DNA of 64,000 nt from Stomorhina lunata (lineage: Eukaryota; Arthropoda; Insecta; Diptera; Rhiniidae). The stretch spans positions 135,514,085-135,578,084 of the forward strand of contig OW121741.1 in the NCBI GenBank assembly GCA_933228675.1, written 5' to 3'. The translations under genes were made by a program, and so were the position numbers. A model generated the notes under the pieces. The model saw only the letters and a program-made list of their open reading frames with translations, searched no databases and was not told the origin of the DNA. This document shows positions 14,323 through 24,919 of this stretch, piece after piece (position 1 is the stretch's first letter; every line of letters begins with the position of its first letter).

Positions 14323-14810
14323 ATGAAAATTCCGTGCGCAATTACTATAATGTTTTACTTCTTAAGTATCGGTAAGATCTTCTACATCTACATATTATTT
14401 TATACTTAAGTACTCAAATTTTCAAAATCATTACAGCAAATGGTTTGTGGTGTCACAAATGTGATGCGTCCTTTACAAACCTGTGCGGCCCGATTCTGGG
14501 AAATGACTTTTATGTGCAGCCTTGCCACGCGGGTGTTGAGTTTTGTGTGAACATGTGGGACGATGGCTCCACTATCAAACGTGGTTGTGGCAATAAGACG
14601 ACGTGTAAAAAATTTATAGGAGATTCTACAAACAAATTTTGTTGTGACTGCCAAAAAGATGCCTGTAATGGCCTGAGTAAAACTTGTACAATTGGAGATA
14701 ACACAAAAAATAGTGCGAGCTCAAATTTTACTCCTTGGAATATAATGATCTTTTATTTATGTTTCAATATCTTTATTTATTTACATATGTTTCAATATCT
14801 GAATGAATAA
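14323..14810 (+). CDS. Ly6/Quiver-family small secreted GPI-anchored protein (two exons)
   Basis: Two exons, 14323-14371 and 14437-14810, joined across a 65-bp intron (GGTAAG donor, TTACAG acceptor, phase 1) to give about 140 residues. The first ~18 residues form a signal peptide (MKIPCAITIMFYFLSI, then G/ANG). The mature part has the Ly6 cysteine pattern: WCHKC at the start, a central IKRGC, and a closing CCDCQKDACN, the C-C-to-CN signature of the family. A hydrophobic C-terminus (residues ~115-136) after a small-residue SASSN stretch suggests GPI attachment. Fly relatives act at the cell surface in junction formation, channel trafficking or barrier function; which of these applies here is unknown. 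The start was chosen because only this upstream ATG gives a signal peptide and an in-frame splice. It is the first of three tandem family members on the same strand. Confidence 0.88.
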
Positions 14811-14811
14811 A
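14806..14811 (+). other. Polyadenylation signal AATAAA overlapping the stop codon
   Basis: GAATGAATAAAG contains AATAAA whose TAA is also the stop codon. If used, the 3' untranslated region would be only ~15-30 nt. No better signal lies before the AT-rich array begins at ~14850, though AT-rich repeats could supply cryptic ones. Confidence 0.5.
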
Positions 14812-14849
14812 GTATGACTATTCACAAATATCAAATTTTTTTAATTTTC

Positions 14850-17455
14850 TACAGAAAAATTTGTTATCGAAAAATTTTATATAGAAAAATTTTTTTATCG
14901 AAAATTTTCTATAAAAAAATTTTTTTATTGAAAAATTTGTAAAGAAAAATTTTTGTATCGAAAAATTTTCTATAGAAAAATTTTTTATCGAAAAATTTTC
15001 TATAGAAAAATTTTTTATTGAAAAATTTTCAATAGAAAATTTCTTTTATCGAAAAATGTTCTATCGAAAAATATTTCTATTGAAAAATTTTCTATAGAAA
15101 AATATTTTTATTGAAAAATTTTCTATAGAAAAATATTTTTATTGAAAATTTTTCTATAGAAAAATAATTTTATCTAAAATTTTTCTATAAAAATTTTTTT
15201 ATCGTAAAATTTTCTATAAAAAATTTTGTTGTCGACAAATTTTCTTATCAAAAAAGTTTTTATCGATAAATTTTCTATAGAAAAGTTTTTTTTATCGAAA
15301 AATTTTGTATATATAAATTTTTTGTCTAAAAATTTTCTGAAGATAAATTTTTCTATAGAACAATTTTTTAATCGAAAAATTTTTCGATAGAAAAATTTTC
15401 TAAAGAAAAATTTTTGTAACGAAAAATTTTCTACAGAAATATTTTGTTATCGAAAAATTTTCGGTTGAAAGATTTTCTTATTATAAAATTTTCTATTGAA
15501 ATATTTTCTTATTAAAAAAATGTTATAAAAAAAAATAGTTATCGAAAAATTTTTTTATCGAAAAATTTGTAAAGAAAAATTTTTATATCGAAAAATTTGT
15601 AAAGAAAAATTTTTATATCGAAAAATTTTCTATAGAAAAATTTTTTATGGAAAAAATTATTTGACAACAAAATTTTCTTATCAAAAAATTTTTTATCGAT
15701 AAATTTTCTATAGAAAAGTTTTTTTATCGAAAAATTTTCTATATATAAATTTTTTGTCTAAAAATTTTCTGAAGATAAATTTTTCTATAGAAAAATTTTT
15801 TAATCGACAAATTTTCTACAGAAAAATTTTTTTAACGAAAAATTTTCTATAGAAACATTTTTTTCTATCGAAAAATTTTTCGATAGAAAAATTTTCTAAA
15901 GAAAATTTTTTTTTACGAAAAATTTTCTATAGAAATATTTTGTTATCGAAAAATTTTCGGTAGAAAGATTTTCTTATTATAAAATTTTCTACTGAAATAT
16001 TTTCGTATAAAAAAAATTTGTTATAGAAAAATTTTCTACAGATTTTATTTTTGTCGAAAAACTTTCTATAGAAAAATTTTCTTATCGAAAAATTTTCTAT
16101 AGAAAAATCTTTTATCGATAAATTTTCTATAGAAAAGTTTTTTTATCGAAAAATTTTCTATATATAAATTTTTTGTCTAAAAATTTTCTGAAGATAAATT
16201 TTTCTATAGAAAAATTTTTTAATCGAAAAATTTTTCTATCGAAAAATTTTTTAATCGACAAATTTTCTACAGAAAAATTTTTTTAACGAAAAATTTTCTA
16301 TAGAAACATTTTTTTCTAACGAAAAATTTTTCGATAGAAAAATTTTCTAAAGAAAAATTTTTTTAACGAAAAATTTTCTATAGAAATATTTTGTTATCGA
16401 AAAATTTTCGGTACAAAGATTTTCTTATTATAAAATTTTCTACTGAAATATTTTCGTATAAAAAAAATTTGTTATAGAAAAATTTTCTACAGAATTTTTT
16501 TTTTTGTCGAAAAACTTTCTACAGAAATGTTTTTTTTTTTGTCGAAAAACTTTCTTTAGAAATTTTTTTTATCGAAAAATTTTCTCTAGAAAAATTTTCT
16601 TATCAAAAAATTTTCTATAGAAAAATTTTCTTATCGAAAATTTTCTGTAGAAAAATTTTCTTATCGAAAAATTTTCTATAGAAAAATTTTCTTACCGAAA
16701 AATTTTCTATAGAAAAATTTTCTTATCGAAAAATTTTCTATAGAAAATTTTTCTTATCGAAAAATTTTCTTATCGAAAAATTTTCTTATCGAAAAAATTT
16801 CTATAGAAAAATTTTCTTATCGAAAAAATTTCTATAGAAAAATTTTCTTATCGAAAAATTTTCTATAGAAAAATTTTCTTATCGAAAAATTTTCTATAGA
16901 AAAATTTTCTTATCGAAAATTTTCTGTAGAAAAATTTTCTTATCGAAAAATTTTCTATAGAAAAATTTTCTTACCGAAAAATTTTCTATAGAAAAATTTT
17001 CTTATCGAAAAGTTTTCTATAGAAAAATTTTCTTATCCAAAAATTTTCTATAGAAAAATTTTCTTATCGAAAAATTTTTTATAGAAAAATTTTCTTATCA
17101 AAAAAAATTTCCTATAGAAAAATGTTTTTATCAAAAAAATTTTCTATAGAAAAATTTTTTATCAAAAAAATTTTCTATAGAAAAATTTTTTTATCAAAAA
17201 AATTTTCTATAGAAAAATTTTTTTATCAAAAAAATTTTCTATAGAAAAAAATTTTTTACTGAAAATTTTTCTATAGAAAAATTTTTTTATCGAAAAAAAT
17301 TCTATAGAAAATTTTCTTATCGAAAAATTTTCTATAGAAAAATTTCTTATCGAAAAAATTCCTTATCGAAAAAATTTCTATAGAAAAATTTTCTAATCAA
17401 AAAATTTTTAATAGAAAAATTTTTTTATCGAAAAATTTCTATAGAAAAATTGTTT
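14850..17455. repeat. 31-bp tandem array (TTTTCTATAGAAAA core, TTATCG linker)
   Basis: The monomer is A5-T4-CTATAG-A5-T4-CTTATCG, 31 bp, about 80 copies. It is most regular at 16600-17100. Blocks with the marker TATATAAATTTTTTGTCTAA recur near 15310, 15740 and 16160, about 420-435 bp apart, showing local higher-order duplication. The array lies between the first Ly6 gene and the mariner remnants. Confidence 0.85.
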
Positions 17456-17459
17456 TTAT

Positions 17460-17710
17460 AGACATATGGACCAATGACACTGTCAGCCAATAAAGCATTA
17501 ATTTTCTTTGGATGTTATGGGATTTCGACAAAAGCTTATGGATTCTCCTCACTCCAAATATATCAACTCTGTTTATTTACGTCAACATTCAACCAGAAAT
17601 GGGTTGCATCGGAAAATATAATTTGAATTACAAATTCAAAATCAATAACAATTTGTTCTTTAGCCGATTGACCGAATTGGTTCTGGTTTAGATATATTCA
17701 TAATGAAATT
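17460..17710 (-). pseudogene. Decayed mariner/Tc1-type transposase catalytic fragment
   Basis: Read on the minus strand, one frame gives ..FGQSAKEQIVIDFEF, then IIFSDATHFWLNVDVNKQ, a stop, YIWSEENP, a stop, AFVEIP, a stop and ..SVIGPY. This is the part of an IS630/Tc1/mariner transposase around the second catalytic aspartate (the SDxxHFWLNG..VNKQN..WSEENP block). Three in-frame stops and missing flanks make it dead. It lies outside the terminal repeats of the neighbouring element at 17851-18411, so it is either a second insertion or part of an older copy into which that element moved. Confidence 0.8.
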
Positions 17711-17850
17711 TCAAATCAAACTAAACATAAAACTAATATCAGCTTTAAAATGTGTGGTCAAATAAGGCAGTGATGCCAACTAAAACAAGTGAAACTTTCG
17801 GTGCTTTTTAAAATGCGAATGTTGACATCACTTAATGTAAGTAATAGTTG

Positions 17851-18411
17851 TACAGGGTGGCCCAAAAAGGCCGAAGGGGGGAAAGCAAACTGCATAAATT
17901 AATCGTTCTTGGGAATCTCATGGCTTTAGTTCTTGCACTAACTGCACCTTGTATGTGAAAAGATGTAAAATTCCCTTTAATATTTTGCGTAAAAACCGCC
18001 GAGCTCAGCAGAGCGCCTTCGAGTTGATGTTTCAGGATTCTCCTCAACACTCTCCAGAACGCGTTGAATATTTGCTTTACTAATAACAGAATGTGGTCTT
18101 CCGCTTCGTGGAAGATTCGTCACTGAGCCTTGTTCCTGAAAACGTGTCACTAAGCGTCGAATCATTGTTTTGGATGGTGAATTCCGCACATTAAAATGAC
18201 GACGATAGGCTCGTTGAGTTTGAATTATTGATCGTTGATGATGTTCAAAATAAAGTTCTATGATTTTGGTTCGCTGGATAACGTGGTAACCTTTCATAAT
18301 TAATCTCCCAGATTGATTTTACAAGTCCTTAAAAGAAAAATAATAATAATAATTAAATTAGAGAAGTTATTAATTTTTCAAATCCGTTCGCGACTTTTGG
18401 GCCACCCTGTA
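17851..18411 (-). mobile_element. Internally deleted mariner-like element with TIRs and TA duplication
   Basis: The ends are TACAGGGTGGCCCAAAA and its exact reverse complement at 18395-18411, 17 bp on each side, including the TA target duplication usual for IS630/Tc1/mariner elements. At about 560 bp it is far shorter than an autonomous copy (~1.3 kb). It keeps only the DNA-binding N-terminus of a transposase on the minus strand and lacks the catalytic domain, so it could move only if a transposase were supplied in trans. Confidence 0.88.
17977..18297 (-). pseudogene. Truncated mariner-type transposase N-terminus (HTH region)
   Basis: 106 residues from a clear ATG. The blocks QRTKIIELYFEHHQRSIIQT, AYRRHFNVRNSPSK, RLVTRFQEQGSV and LPRSGRPHSV are the helix-turn-helix plus GRP linker found in many insect Tc1/mariner-like transposases. 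The sequence then runs ENPETSTRRRSAELG and ends within a few residues, where the DDD/E catalytic domain should follow. It sits wholly inside the 17851-18411 terminal repeats. The frame is intact, so the deletion is the main lesion. A truncated binding protein could act as a repressor, but that is speculation. Confidence 0.85.
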
Positions 18412-18586
18412 GTTAAAGTGAATTAAATTTAAAAATCAGATCCAAAAATAAACTTTTTTTCAAGATATATTTCAATATTTTTATTTTGCAAATGAATCAC
18501 AGAATGTGGCTGCTGCTGTTTATAAATATTATAAAATATTAAATATAAAAGCTGATTTGTAATTACTTGATAGTTGATGCGGAGCT

Positions 18587-18592
18587 TTATAA
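18587..18592 (+). promoter_or_regulatory. Candidate TATA-like box of second Ly6 gene
   Basis: TTATAA lies 45 nt before the start codon, with a CGCAGTTG initiator-like sequence about 25 nt further on (18611-18618). A second TATAAAA lies at 18544-18550. This rests on position only. Confidence 0.3.
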
Positions 18593-18631
18593 CATTTAAA
18601 ACGTTCACAATCCGCAGTTGTAGTTAAGTAA

Positions 18632-19226
18632 ATGAGAAAAATGCATTTTGTACAATTATTAAGTTTTTGCATTATTTTAGCAGTTTATTTCAAACATTCA
18701 AGTGAGATAAAAAAAATTTAAATGAAATTATAAAAAATACAAAAATTACATTTTTTTACAGATGCTTTGGACATTTCTTTGCCTTCTTTAATGCAATCGA
18801 AGAAATTGCTGAAATGTTTTACCTGTAACAGTTTAAAAGACGATGATTGTAAAAATTCAACTGCTGCCGTTAAAAATGCAGAATTTATCGAAGAATGTCG
18901 AGAGGATGCCTATGGTTGTGTCAAACAAATTGCCACGAAAGGTGGGTTATGGAATGACTTTTTAAAAGAATTTCAATAACATTTTTTACTTTTTTCCAGA
19001 CGGACGAACAGCCGTTTTTCGTGAATGCTTTTATAAAAGTATTCCATTTTACACCGAATTCAGTTGTGATGGTACAGTGCAGGACCGCAGTTCCCGATTC
19101 GATACAGTCAAATGTCATAAGTGTAGAGATGCTCTCTGCAACAAGAGCCATACACTGCATTCAACTGAGGGCATTCTTATCTCTACCCTTGGAATGATGT
19201 TAATCGCTTATTTATTGAAATTGTAA
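18632..19226 (+). CDS. Ly6/Quiver-family GPI-anchored protein (three exons)
   Basis: Exons 18632-18701, 18762-18941 and 19000-19226 with introns of 60 and 58 bp, both phase 1 with GT..AG ends, give 158 residues. Residues 1-24 (LLSFCIILAVYF core) are a signal peptide. The mature protein has CFTC, then DDCKN, EECREDAYGCV, FRECF, FSCDGT, and ends with KCHKCRDALCN, the C-C-CN closure of Ly6 domains. Residues ~140-158 are hydrophobic after HSTEG, which suggests a GPI signal. Without splicing, the frame through exon 2 stops in the second intron, so the exon calls rest on splice signals and domain continuity. It lies downstream of the mariner remnant and directly before a foldback element. Function beyond the family role at the cell surface cannot be read. 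Confidence 0.9.
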
Positions 19227-19342
19227 TTTTAAGTTCTTTCCTATAGTCGTATTGTCGTGGGACATAATTTCTATTTTTTATTTTAAAATATTGAAAATTA
19301 CAAACAGGGTGGCTCACCAATTGTTACACATTAAGAAACACA

Positions 19343-19348
19343 AATAAA
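19343..19348 (+). other. Polyadenylation signal of second Ly6 gene
   Basis: AATAAA about 117 nt after the stop codon and 26 nt before the foldback element begins. It is the first canonical hexamer after the stop. Confidence 0.5.
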
Positions 19349-19373
19349 TTTTATAGAAAATTTTACTTATACT

Positions 19374-20542
19374 TACTACACCATTTTCAATTGTAATTGA
19401 GAAATTTTCAAATTGAATTGAGAAATGTTCAATTGAAATTGAGAATTTTCAATTTAAATTGAGAAATATTCAATTGGAATTGAGAATTTTTAGTTGAAAT
19501 TGAGAAATTTACAACTGAAATTGAGACTTTTCAATTGAAATTGAGAAATATTCAATTGAAATTGAGAATTTTTAGTTGAAAAGGAGAAATTTTCAATTGA
19601 AATTGAGAATTTTTAAATTTAAATTGAGAATTTTTCAATTGAAAATGAGAATTTGTAAATTGAAATTTAGAAAATCCCAATTGAAAATGAGAAATTTTCA
19701 ATTGAAATTGAGAATTTTTAAATTTAAATTGAGAATTTTTCAATTGAAATTGAGAAAACCCCAATTGAAAATGAGGTTGATTTTTTTAATTGAAATTGAG
19801 AAATTTTCAATTGGAATTGAGAAATTTTCAATTTAAAATGAGAAATTTTCAATTGAAATTGAGAATTTTGGAATTGAAATTGAGAAAACCTAAATTAAAA
19901 ATGAGGTTGAAATTTCTCTTGGGGTGTTCTCAATTTCAATTGAAAATTTCTTAATATAAATTTTAAACTTCTCAATTTCAATTGAAAATTTCTCATTTTC
20001 AATTGAAAATTTCTCATTTTCAATTGAAAATTTCTCATTTTCGATTGAAAAATTCAACCTCATTTTCAATTGTGCTTTTCTCAATTTCAATTGAAAAATT
20101 ATCAATTTAAATTTAAAAATTCTCAATTTCAGTTGAAAATTTCTCATTTTCAATTGGGCTTTTCTCAATTTCAATTCAAAAATTCTCAATTTCAGTTGAA
20201 AAATTCTCAATTTCAACTGAATATTTCTCGTTTCCAATTAAGGTTTTCTCAATTTTAATTGAAAATTTCTCATTTTTAATTGAAAATTCTCCATTCCAAT
20301 TGGAAATTTCTCAATTTCAAATGAAAATTCTCAATTTTAATTGAAAATTTCTCATTTTCAATTGAAAATTCTCAATTTCAATTGAAAATTTCTCAATTTC
20401 AAATGAAAATTCTTAATTTCAATTGAAAATTTCTCATTTTCAATTGAAAATTCTCAATTTCAATTGAACATTTCTCAATTTCAATTGAATATTCTCAATT
20501 TTAATTGAATATTTTTTAATTTTAATTGAAAATGGTGTAGTA
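19374..20542. mobile_element. Foldback-type element with inverted CAATTG-rich subrepeats
   Basis: The ends TACTACACCATTTTCAATT (19374-19392) and its exact reverse complement (20524-20542) bound 1169 bp. The left arm is a run of TTCAATTGAAATTGAGAA-type units and the right arm the same units inverted (TTCTCAATTTCAATTGAAAA), meeting near 19900-19930. Long inverted arms made of short tandem units recall Drosophila FB/Galileo foldback elements. No transposase is present and no clean target duplication could be fixed. The open frames inside (repeated LKLRIFQLK or FQLKNSQFQ) are products of the repeat, not proteins. Confidence 0.75.
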
Positions 20543-21318
20543 CTTACAATTTCATTAATTTGTTGCTTACGGGTGATCCGTTTGAAGATCGGAGCCAAGA
20601 ATATGTTCTACTTCCACTGGATAAGTCTACTATACTCAAAACTAACAGTGTTTATTAATTGTCTAACATTTTTCCAATGTTACCCAAACACTAACAAAGT
20701 GCAACATTTTTAACGTTACAAAAAATTAAAATTTTTCTCCTCAAACATTTGTACATCTGGCGTTTTAACATGTTCAACGATTTTTATATGGGTCAAGCGA
20801 TTTTAATCACATATTTATTTGTCTGTGCACACTCTTAACAAAACTTATTTATAAAAAAAAAGTGTAGCACCCTTAAAATAAATCGAGTGTGAAAATCGTT
20901 ACACAATTTACACTTTTTAGTCACCATTTTTTTAAATCTTCCACTTTTTTCAGAATAGAACACAAAAAAGTGTGGTTGGCCACATGCACGGCATTCGTTG
21001 GGGACGCTACGGTCAATGGGGGGCCAAAGATGTTAAATCTTCACGTTAAATCAATTTATTCAGATTAATTCCGTTCTCAATTGTGCCAGTACGACTACAG
21101 TTTTCCACGGACATTTTTTTTTCGATCAGTGAACGATCTCCTACTACAAAAATCATGCTCAACGCACGCACGACGTTCGATCTAAAGGATTTTGTACATA
21201 TGAAGATACGTATGTTATAAATACGAAGATTTTTCCATTCAAACTCATAAAGAGTTGCCGAGTCAATCGGAATACTACAAGTTGGTCTCAGACCCATTTC
21301 TATGTGCTAAAAACATTA
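20543..21318. other. Gene-free region with decayed repeat pieces
   Basis: Includes fragments such as ACTCAAAACTAACAGTG and GTTACCCAAACAC, similar in theme to the inverted-repeat element at 21771. A minus frame (21046-21297) matches no domain I recognise. A fragment TCAGATTAATTCCGTTC near 21059 recurs near 22029, indicating a shared dispersed repeat. Confidence 0.4.
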
Positions 21319-21735
21319 GGGGCCAAATTACAGCGTTCGATATCGATCGAAATGTAAGATATTTCTGAAACATTCGTGTAGCATACTTTTAGGATAATCA
21401 AAATAATATATATAATTGTAACTTATTTGTCAAAAGTTATCAGATAGTAAAATAATTTCATTTAAACTTAATATTTTGACAAGTAAATGGATTTCTTTAG
21501 TATCAAATTTGATTAAACTCTTTGCAAAATAAATTATTTTGAAAATCCCTAAGCTTATGTTACACAATATTTTTGTTATACTCTAACGAAACTATCCGAA
21601 ATAGTTGTAAGAAATTACTCATAAAACAACACTTTTGAGTAAATTTGGGTTGTTTCGTGTAAGTACTAGAACATAAATAATATTTGCTTAAAAGTCTGAT
21701 TTTTCGATCGATATCGAAGGCGGTGATTTGGCCCC
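21319..21735 (+). mobile_element. MITE family A, most complete copy
   Basis: The left end is GGGGCCAAATTACAGCGTTC with GATATCGATCGAAATG after it. The right end is TTTTTCGATCGATATCGAA with GGCGGTGATTTGGCCCCC after it. The ~35-bp termini are imperfect inverted repeats. An extra segment of ~110 bp (about 21570-21680) is absent from other copies and looks like a secondary insertion. No coding capacity is seen. Confidence 0.8.
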
Positions 21736-21770
21736 CTCTCACAATTTAGCAAAGACTCCAACCTGTATAG

Positions 21771-22345
21771 AGTACTCAAACACAATTGGTTGAGTTTTGA
21801 GTAACTTCGGACTGGTTTGGGTAGTTTTTTATCGTCGAATTTAAAAAAAAAGTCATCACAAATTATTGTATGTTATTAATATGATTAATTTTATAAAATA
21901 AAATAATGAATTTCATAATGAAATAAATTCATTTTCTTGTTACAAAACGAAGGTAACGAATTGGTAGGTATGAGTAAACAGTGATGACCCCGTGACGTGA
22001 CTACGGAGTCCCGTCAAAGTTGGTATAATTCAGATTAATTTCGTTCCTTTCATTTTTTTTTTCAACTTATTTTATTAGAAGCTCTATATTTTAAATTTTT
22101 TTCTTGTGGCAATTTACAATGGCATGATTTTTTCTATGATTACGCGTCTAAACAATTGGGTCGAGAACCGCACCACTGACGGCAGAGCTAGCCGAAAATA
22201 CCTCGTACATGCCACTGATCTTCAATTTTTGTTTTTGTGCATTTAACAAAGCGCGCGTAACAATGTTCCAGTGCGATAACAATACTACTCAAACCAGTCT
22301 AGAGTTACCAAAAACTTACCCAATTGTGTTACCGTACTCAATGCC
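21771..22345. mobile_element. Inverted-repeat element (MITE-like) with ~65-bp imperfect ends
   Basis: The left end GTACTCAAACACAATTGG..GACTGGTTTGGGTAGTTT is matched in inverse orientation at the right end (ACTACTCAAACCAGTC..CCAATTGTGTTACCGTACTC, about 22280-22345). The interior is unrelated and non-coding. The superfamily is not identified and no target duplication was established. Confidence 0.6.
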
Positions 22346-22885
22346 AAACACACTTTTGTAAATTTTGGGTAACATCGGATTTATTTGAGTAGTTTTCGTT
22401 AACATGTTTAATATATGTTTATATTTAATTTTTTTAAGTAAAAAATTAAATATTACCAAACTCTTCTATATTTATCTTTCCTGTATTTTATGAAAACCTT
22501 TTTTTATTTTTGCTACCTTCCTGTATTCATTTCAGCATTACCTCTATTAGATCATAATATATGTCTGATCCAAATTTTATGAGCGACTTTGAAATAAGCT
22601 GAGCTGTAAGTAAAGCAAAACTTTATAGTTAGTTGATCCTATTGCTATTTTATCGCCGCCTATCGAGTGCCGAAGTAATTATCTCATCGAATTAAATGTC
22701 GTATGTAGCCAATAAAATAATTAGTACCTGGTTGACCGAGCCTTGCTCCGAGCTTTATGATAAGCATTTTGAGGCAAATTATAAAGTTTTTATATATTTA
22801 ATTTATAAAGTACTAAAATAAATTTAGAGGAAAGACATTACACAAATATTCAGTTAATTTTGATTTATTTGATTTATTTTTTCCG
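22346..22885. other. Gene-free AT-rich DNA
   Basis: No exon, RNA gene or clear repeat unit is seen. A GTAACATCGGATTTATTTGA fragment at the left edge echoes the preceding element. Confidence 0.4.
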
Positions 22886-23385
22886 ATCAACACATAGTTT
22901 ACGTACTTTGCATAGTTTACAGTTTAACTCATTTTGAATAATTATGGAAATTGGTCATACCAACAGAAACCTCCGTCGGTTTAATTCACTTTGAGTTATT
23001 TTCAATGTCGCCACCTGTCGGACTTTGATCATATCAATGAATGAACCTTTGTCGGCTTATCCGCAACAGCTTTGCTAAAGATCATAGCATGATCAAATAC
23101 ATAGTTTACGATTTAGCCCACTTTGAGTCATTTTCAGCAGCGCCACCTGTCGGATATTGTTTACACCAACTAAGAAACCTCCGCCGGCTCATGCGCTACA
23201 ACTTTGCTAAAGATCATAGTATGATCAAATGCACAGTTTACGATTTAATTAATTTTTAGTATTTTTCAGTGGCGCCACCTTTCGGAAATTAGTCTTACCA
23301 ACTTAAAAACTTTTGCCGGCTTATTCGCAACATCGCTAAAGAGCATAACATGATCAAATGCATAGTTTACTTTTCTATAAAGAAC
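22886..23385 (+). repeat. ~130-bp repeat, four diverged monomers (forward orientation)
   Basis: Each monomer contains ATGATCAAATGCATAGTTTA, a TTCAGTGGCGCCACCTGTCG block and GCGCAACAACTTTGCTAAAG. The ATGATCAAA markers lie near 23089, 23220 and 23348, about 130 bp apart. The family recurs at 25700-26760, 27280-27670, 49120-49520 and 62305-62450. Elsewhere it is attached to Helitron-like ends. The short frame 23041-23259 simply follows two monomers. Confidence 0.8.
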
Positions 23386-24870
23386 ATACATACAGACAAA
23401 CATTAATTTGTTTAAAAGTTATAACATTACAACTTTTTCCCCCTTTTTATCCCCTAATTTCAAAAAAGTTAAATATGGATATTTGGCACTTCTTCGGCAC
23501 CAATTAAATTCGGTACATTTTATTAAAACGCATTTAACATAATGTTCCTATTTATATTACTTTTTGAGATGTTAAGTTATCATTTTATACCTTTTTTACC
23601 CATTTTGGGCCCAAAATCAAAAAAGTGCCAAATACGTGTTCAACATTTCTTTCATATCTATTGACTGCAGTACAAAGTTTCTTTTTATATTCTTTGGTTT
23701 TCAAAATAAGAGTGGGTTAAAAAATTACCAACAAACTATTTTCACCCTTACTTACCCCCTTTCGGACATAGTTTTAAAAAAGTACCAAAATAAGCAGACA
23801 GGTGCTTATTTTCATAGCCGTTCAAAACGTAATTTTAATTTTATTTCGATACCTCTTACTTTAGGAGATATAACGTTTACGACTTTTCCCCTTTTTTCCC
23901 GTTTTTACCCCCTCAGCGGTGAAACTTCCAAAAGTCCCTTCATATTCGATCTATAAGGAAAAAAAAGGTACCCAGTGTCTAAATTTTGTCAAAATCGTTA
24001 GAGCCGATTTCGAATGCTACTGGCCGCATTCAAAAAGTAGCAAAAAGAAGATTGTGGTCACTATTTGTATCTGAATTACGTCTGGCATTAACATTCTGTT
24101 AAAAAAATCTGTGAATAAAAACGTTGAAATGTTTATATTTTACGTAGCTCCCATATTAGACCAACACTAAACGTTGGGCCGGTAATATTGGAAATGCCAT
24201 TATCATGATTATTATTAGAATCGTAGCTTAATCTTAATGAAATTACAATAATTTAGTCTTTATAGTAAATAGAATTTTTGAACGAAACATATCCATGTAA
24301 TCTCTTATTTGAAATGAGATTTTCAGTCTTTTTAATATTTATTTAGGTTAAGCTATTTATAGCTTAACCGCAAAAAATACTTCGTCAGTCATAAAATCGG
24401 AATATGTATATTTTTTTTAGAAAATAAATTACTCAGTTTGCGGTTATGCGTAAAGAATAATCTTTTCTGGGTAGGTACTCTACAAAATCTTCCCAACAAA
24501 TTCCATCATTCGCTATAAAACTCACTTGATAAAGCGAGAGCACTCTATTGTGAGATTTAAATTTCTCTCTCTCTTGCGATCAGTACAATCTCAAAGTTGT
24601 AGGCATATGTGTTAGTGCCCACCACTGGTTTAATGTTCAATAACGTAAATTTTGTGGTAAAAAATCATTAAAAAAATCTTTAATACTTATTATATTACAG
24701 CCCCTTCTTGATGCATATATAACAAACCGCTTATCTGTCATATGTACAACCCATAGGGTGTCTTAGTAGAGCATTTTTAGAAAATGAATCTGCCAATCTA
24801 TTTTATCTTTTATAAATTTCTTTGGTTTGTGAAGATAGACCAATAGATCTTAATCATATCAGTTTAATTA
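23386..24870. other. Gene-free region with an unclassified dispersed repeat (~23400-24060)
   Basis: Stretches such as TTTTTCCCCCTTTTTATCCC, TTTACCCCCTCAGCGG and AAATCGTTAGAGCCGATTTC have the style of non-coding parts of insect transposable elements, but I cannot assign a family. The frame at 23636-23956 has no recognised domain. Near 24343-24370 there is a short hairpin, GGTTAAGCTA/TAGCTTAACC. The rest looks like ordinary upstream DNA of the third Ly6 gene. Confidence 0.4.
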
Positions 24871-24877
24871 GTAATTT

Positions 24878-24883
24878 TATAAG
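24878..24883 (+). promoter_or_regulatory. Candidate TATA-like box of third Ly6 gene
   Basis: TTATAA 42 nt upstream of the start codon, at the same spacing as in the other two Ly6 genes. Confidence 0.3.
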
Positions 24884-24919
24884 AGTCGGCAGTGTTGACG
24901 GAACGGGATTCAAAGCAAA

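Noticed and set aside
14406..14704. Minus-strand frames over the first Ly6 exon
   Set aside because: They are antisense shadows of the Ly6 coding exon and have no domain or splice context.
18921..19160. Minus-strand frame over the second Ly6 gene
   Set aside because: It overlaps the clearly coding plus-strand exons and an intron; no recognised domain.
19552..20258. LKLRIFQLK / FQLKNSQFQ repeat frames
   Set aside because: Translations of CAATTG-based subrepeats in the foldback element; frames occur on both strands.
21046..21297. 83-codon minus frame with fairly mixed composition
   Set aside because: No recognisable domain or splice partner, and the surroundings contain dispersed repeat fragments.
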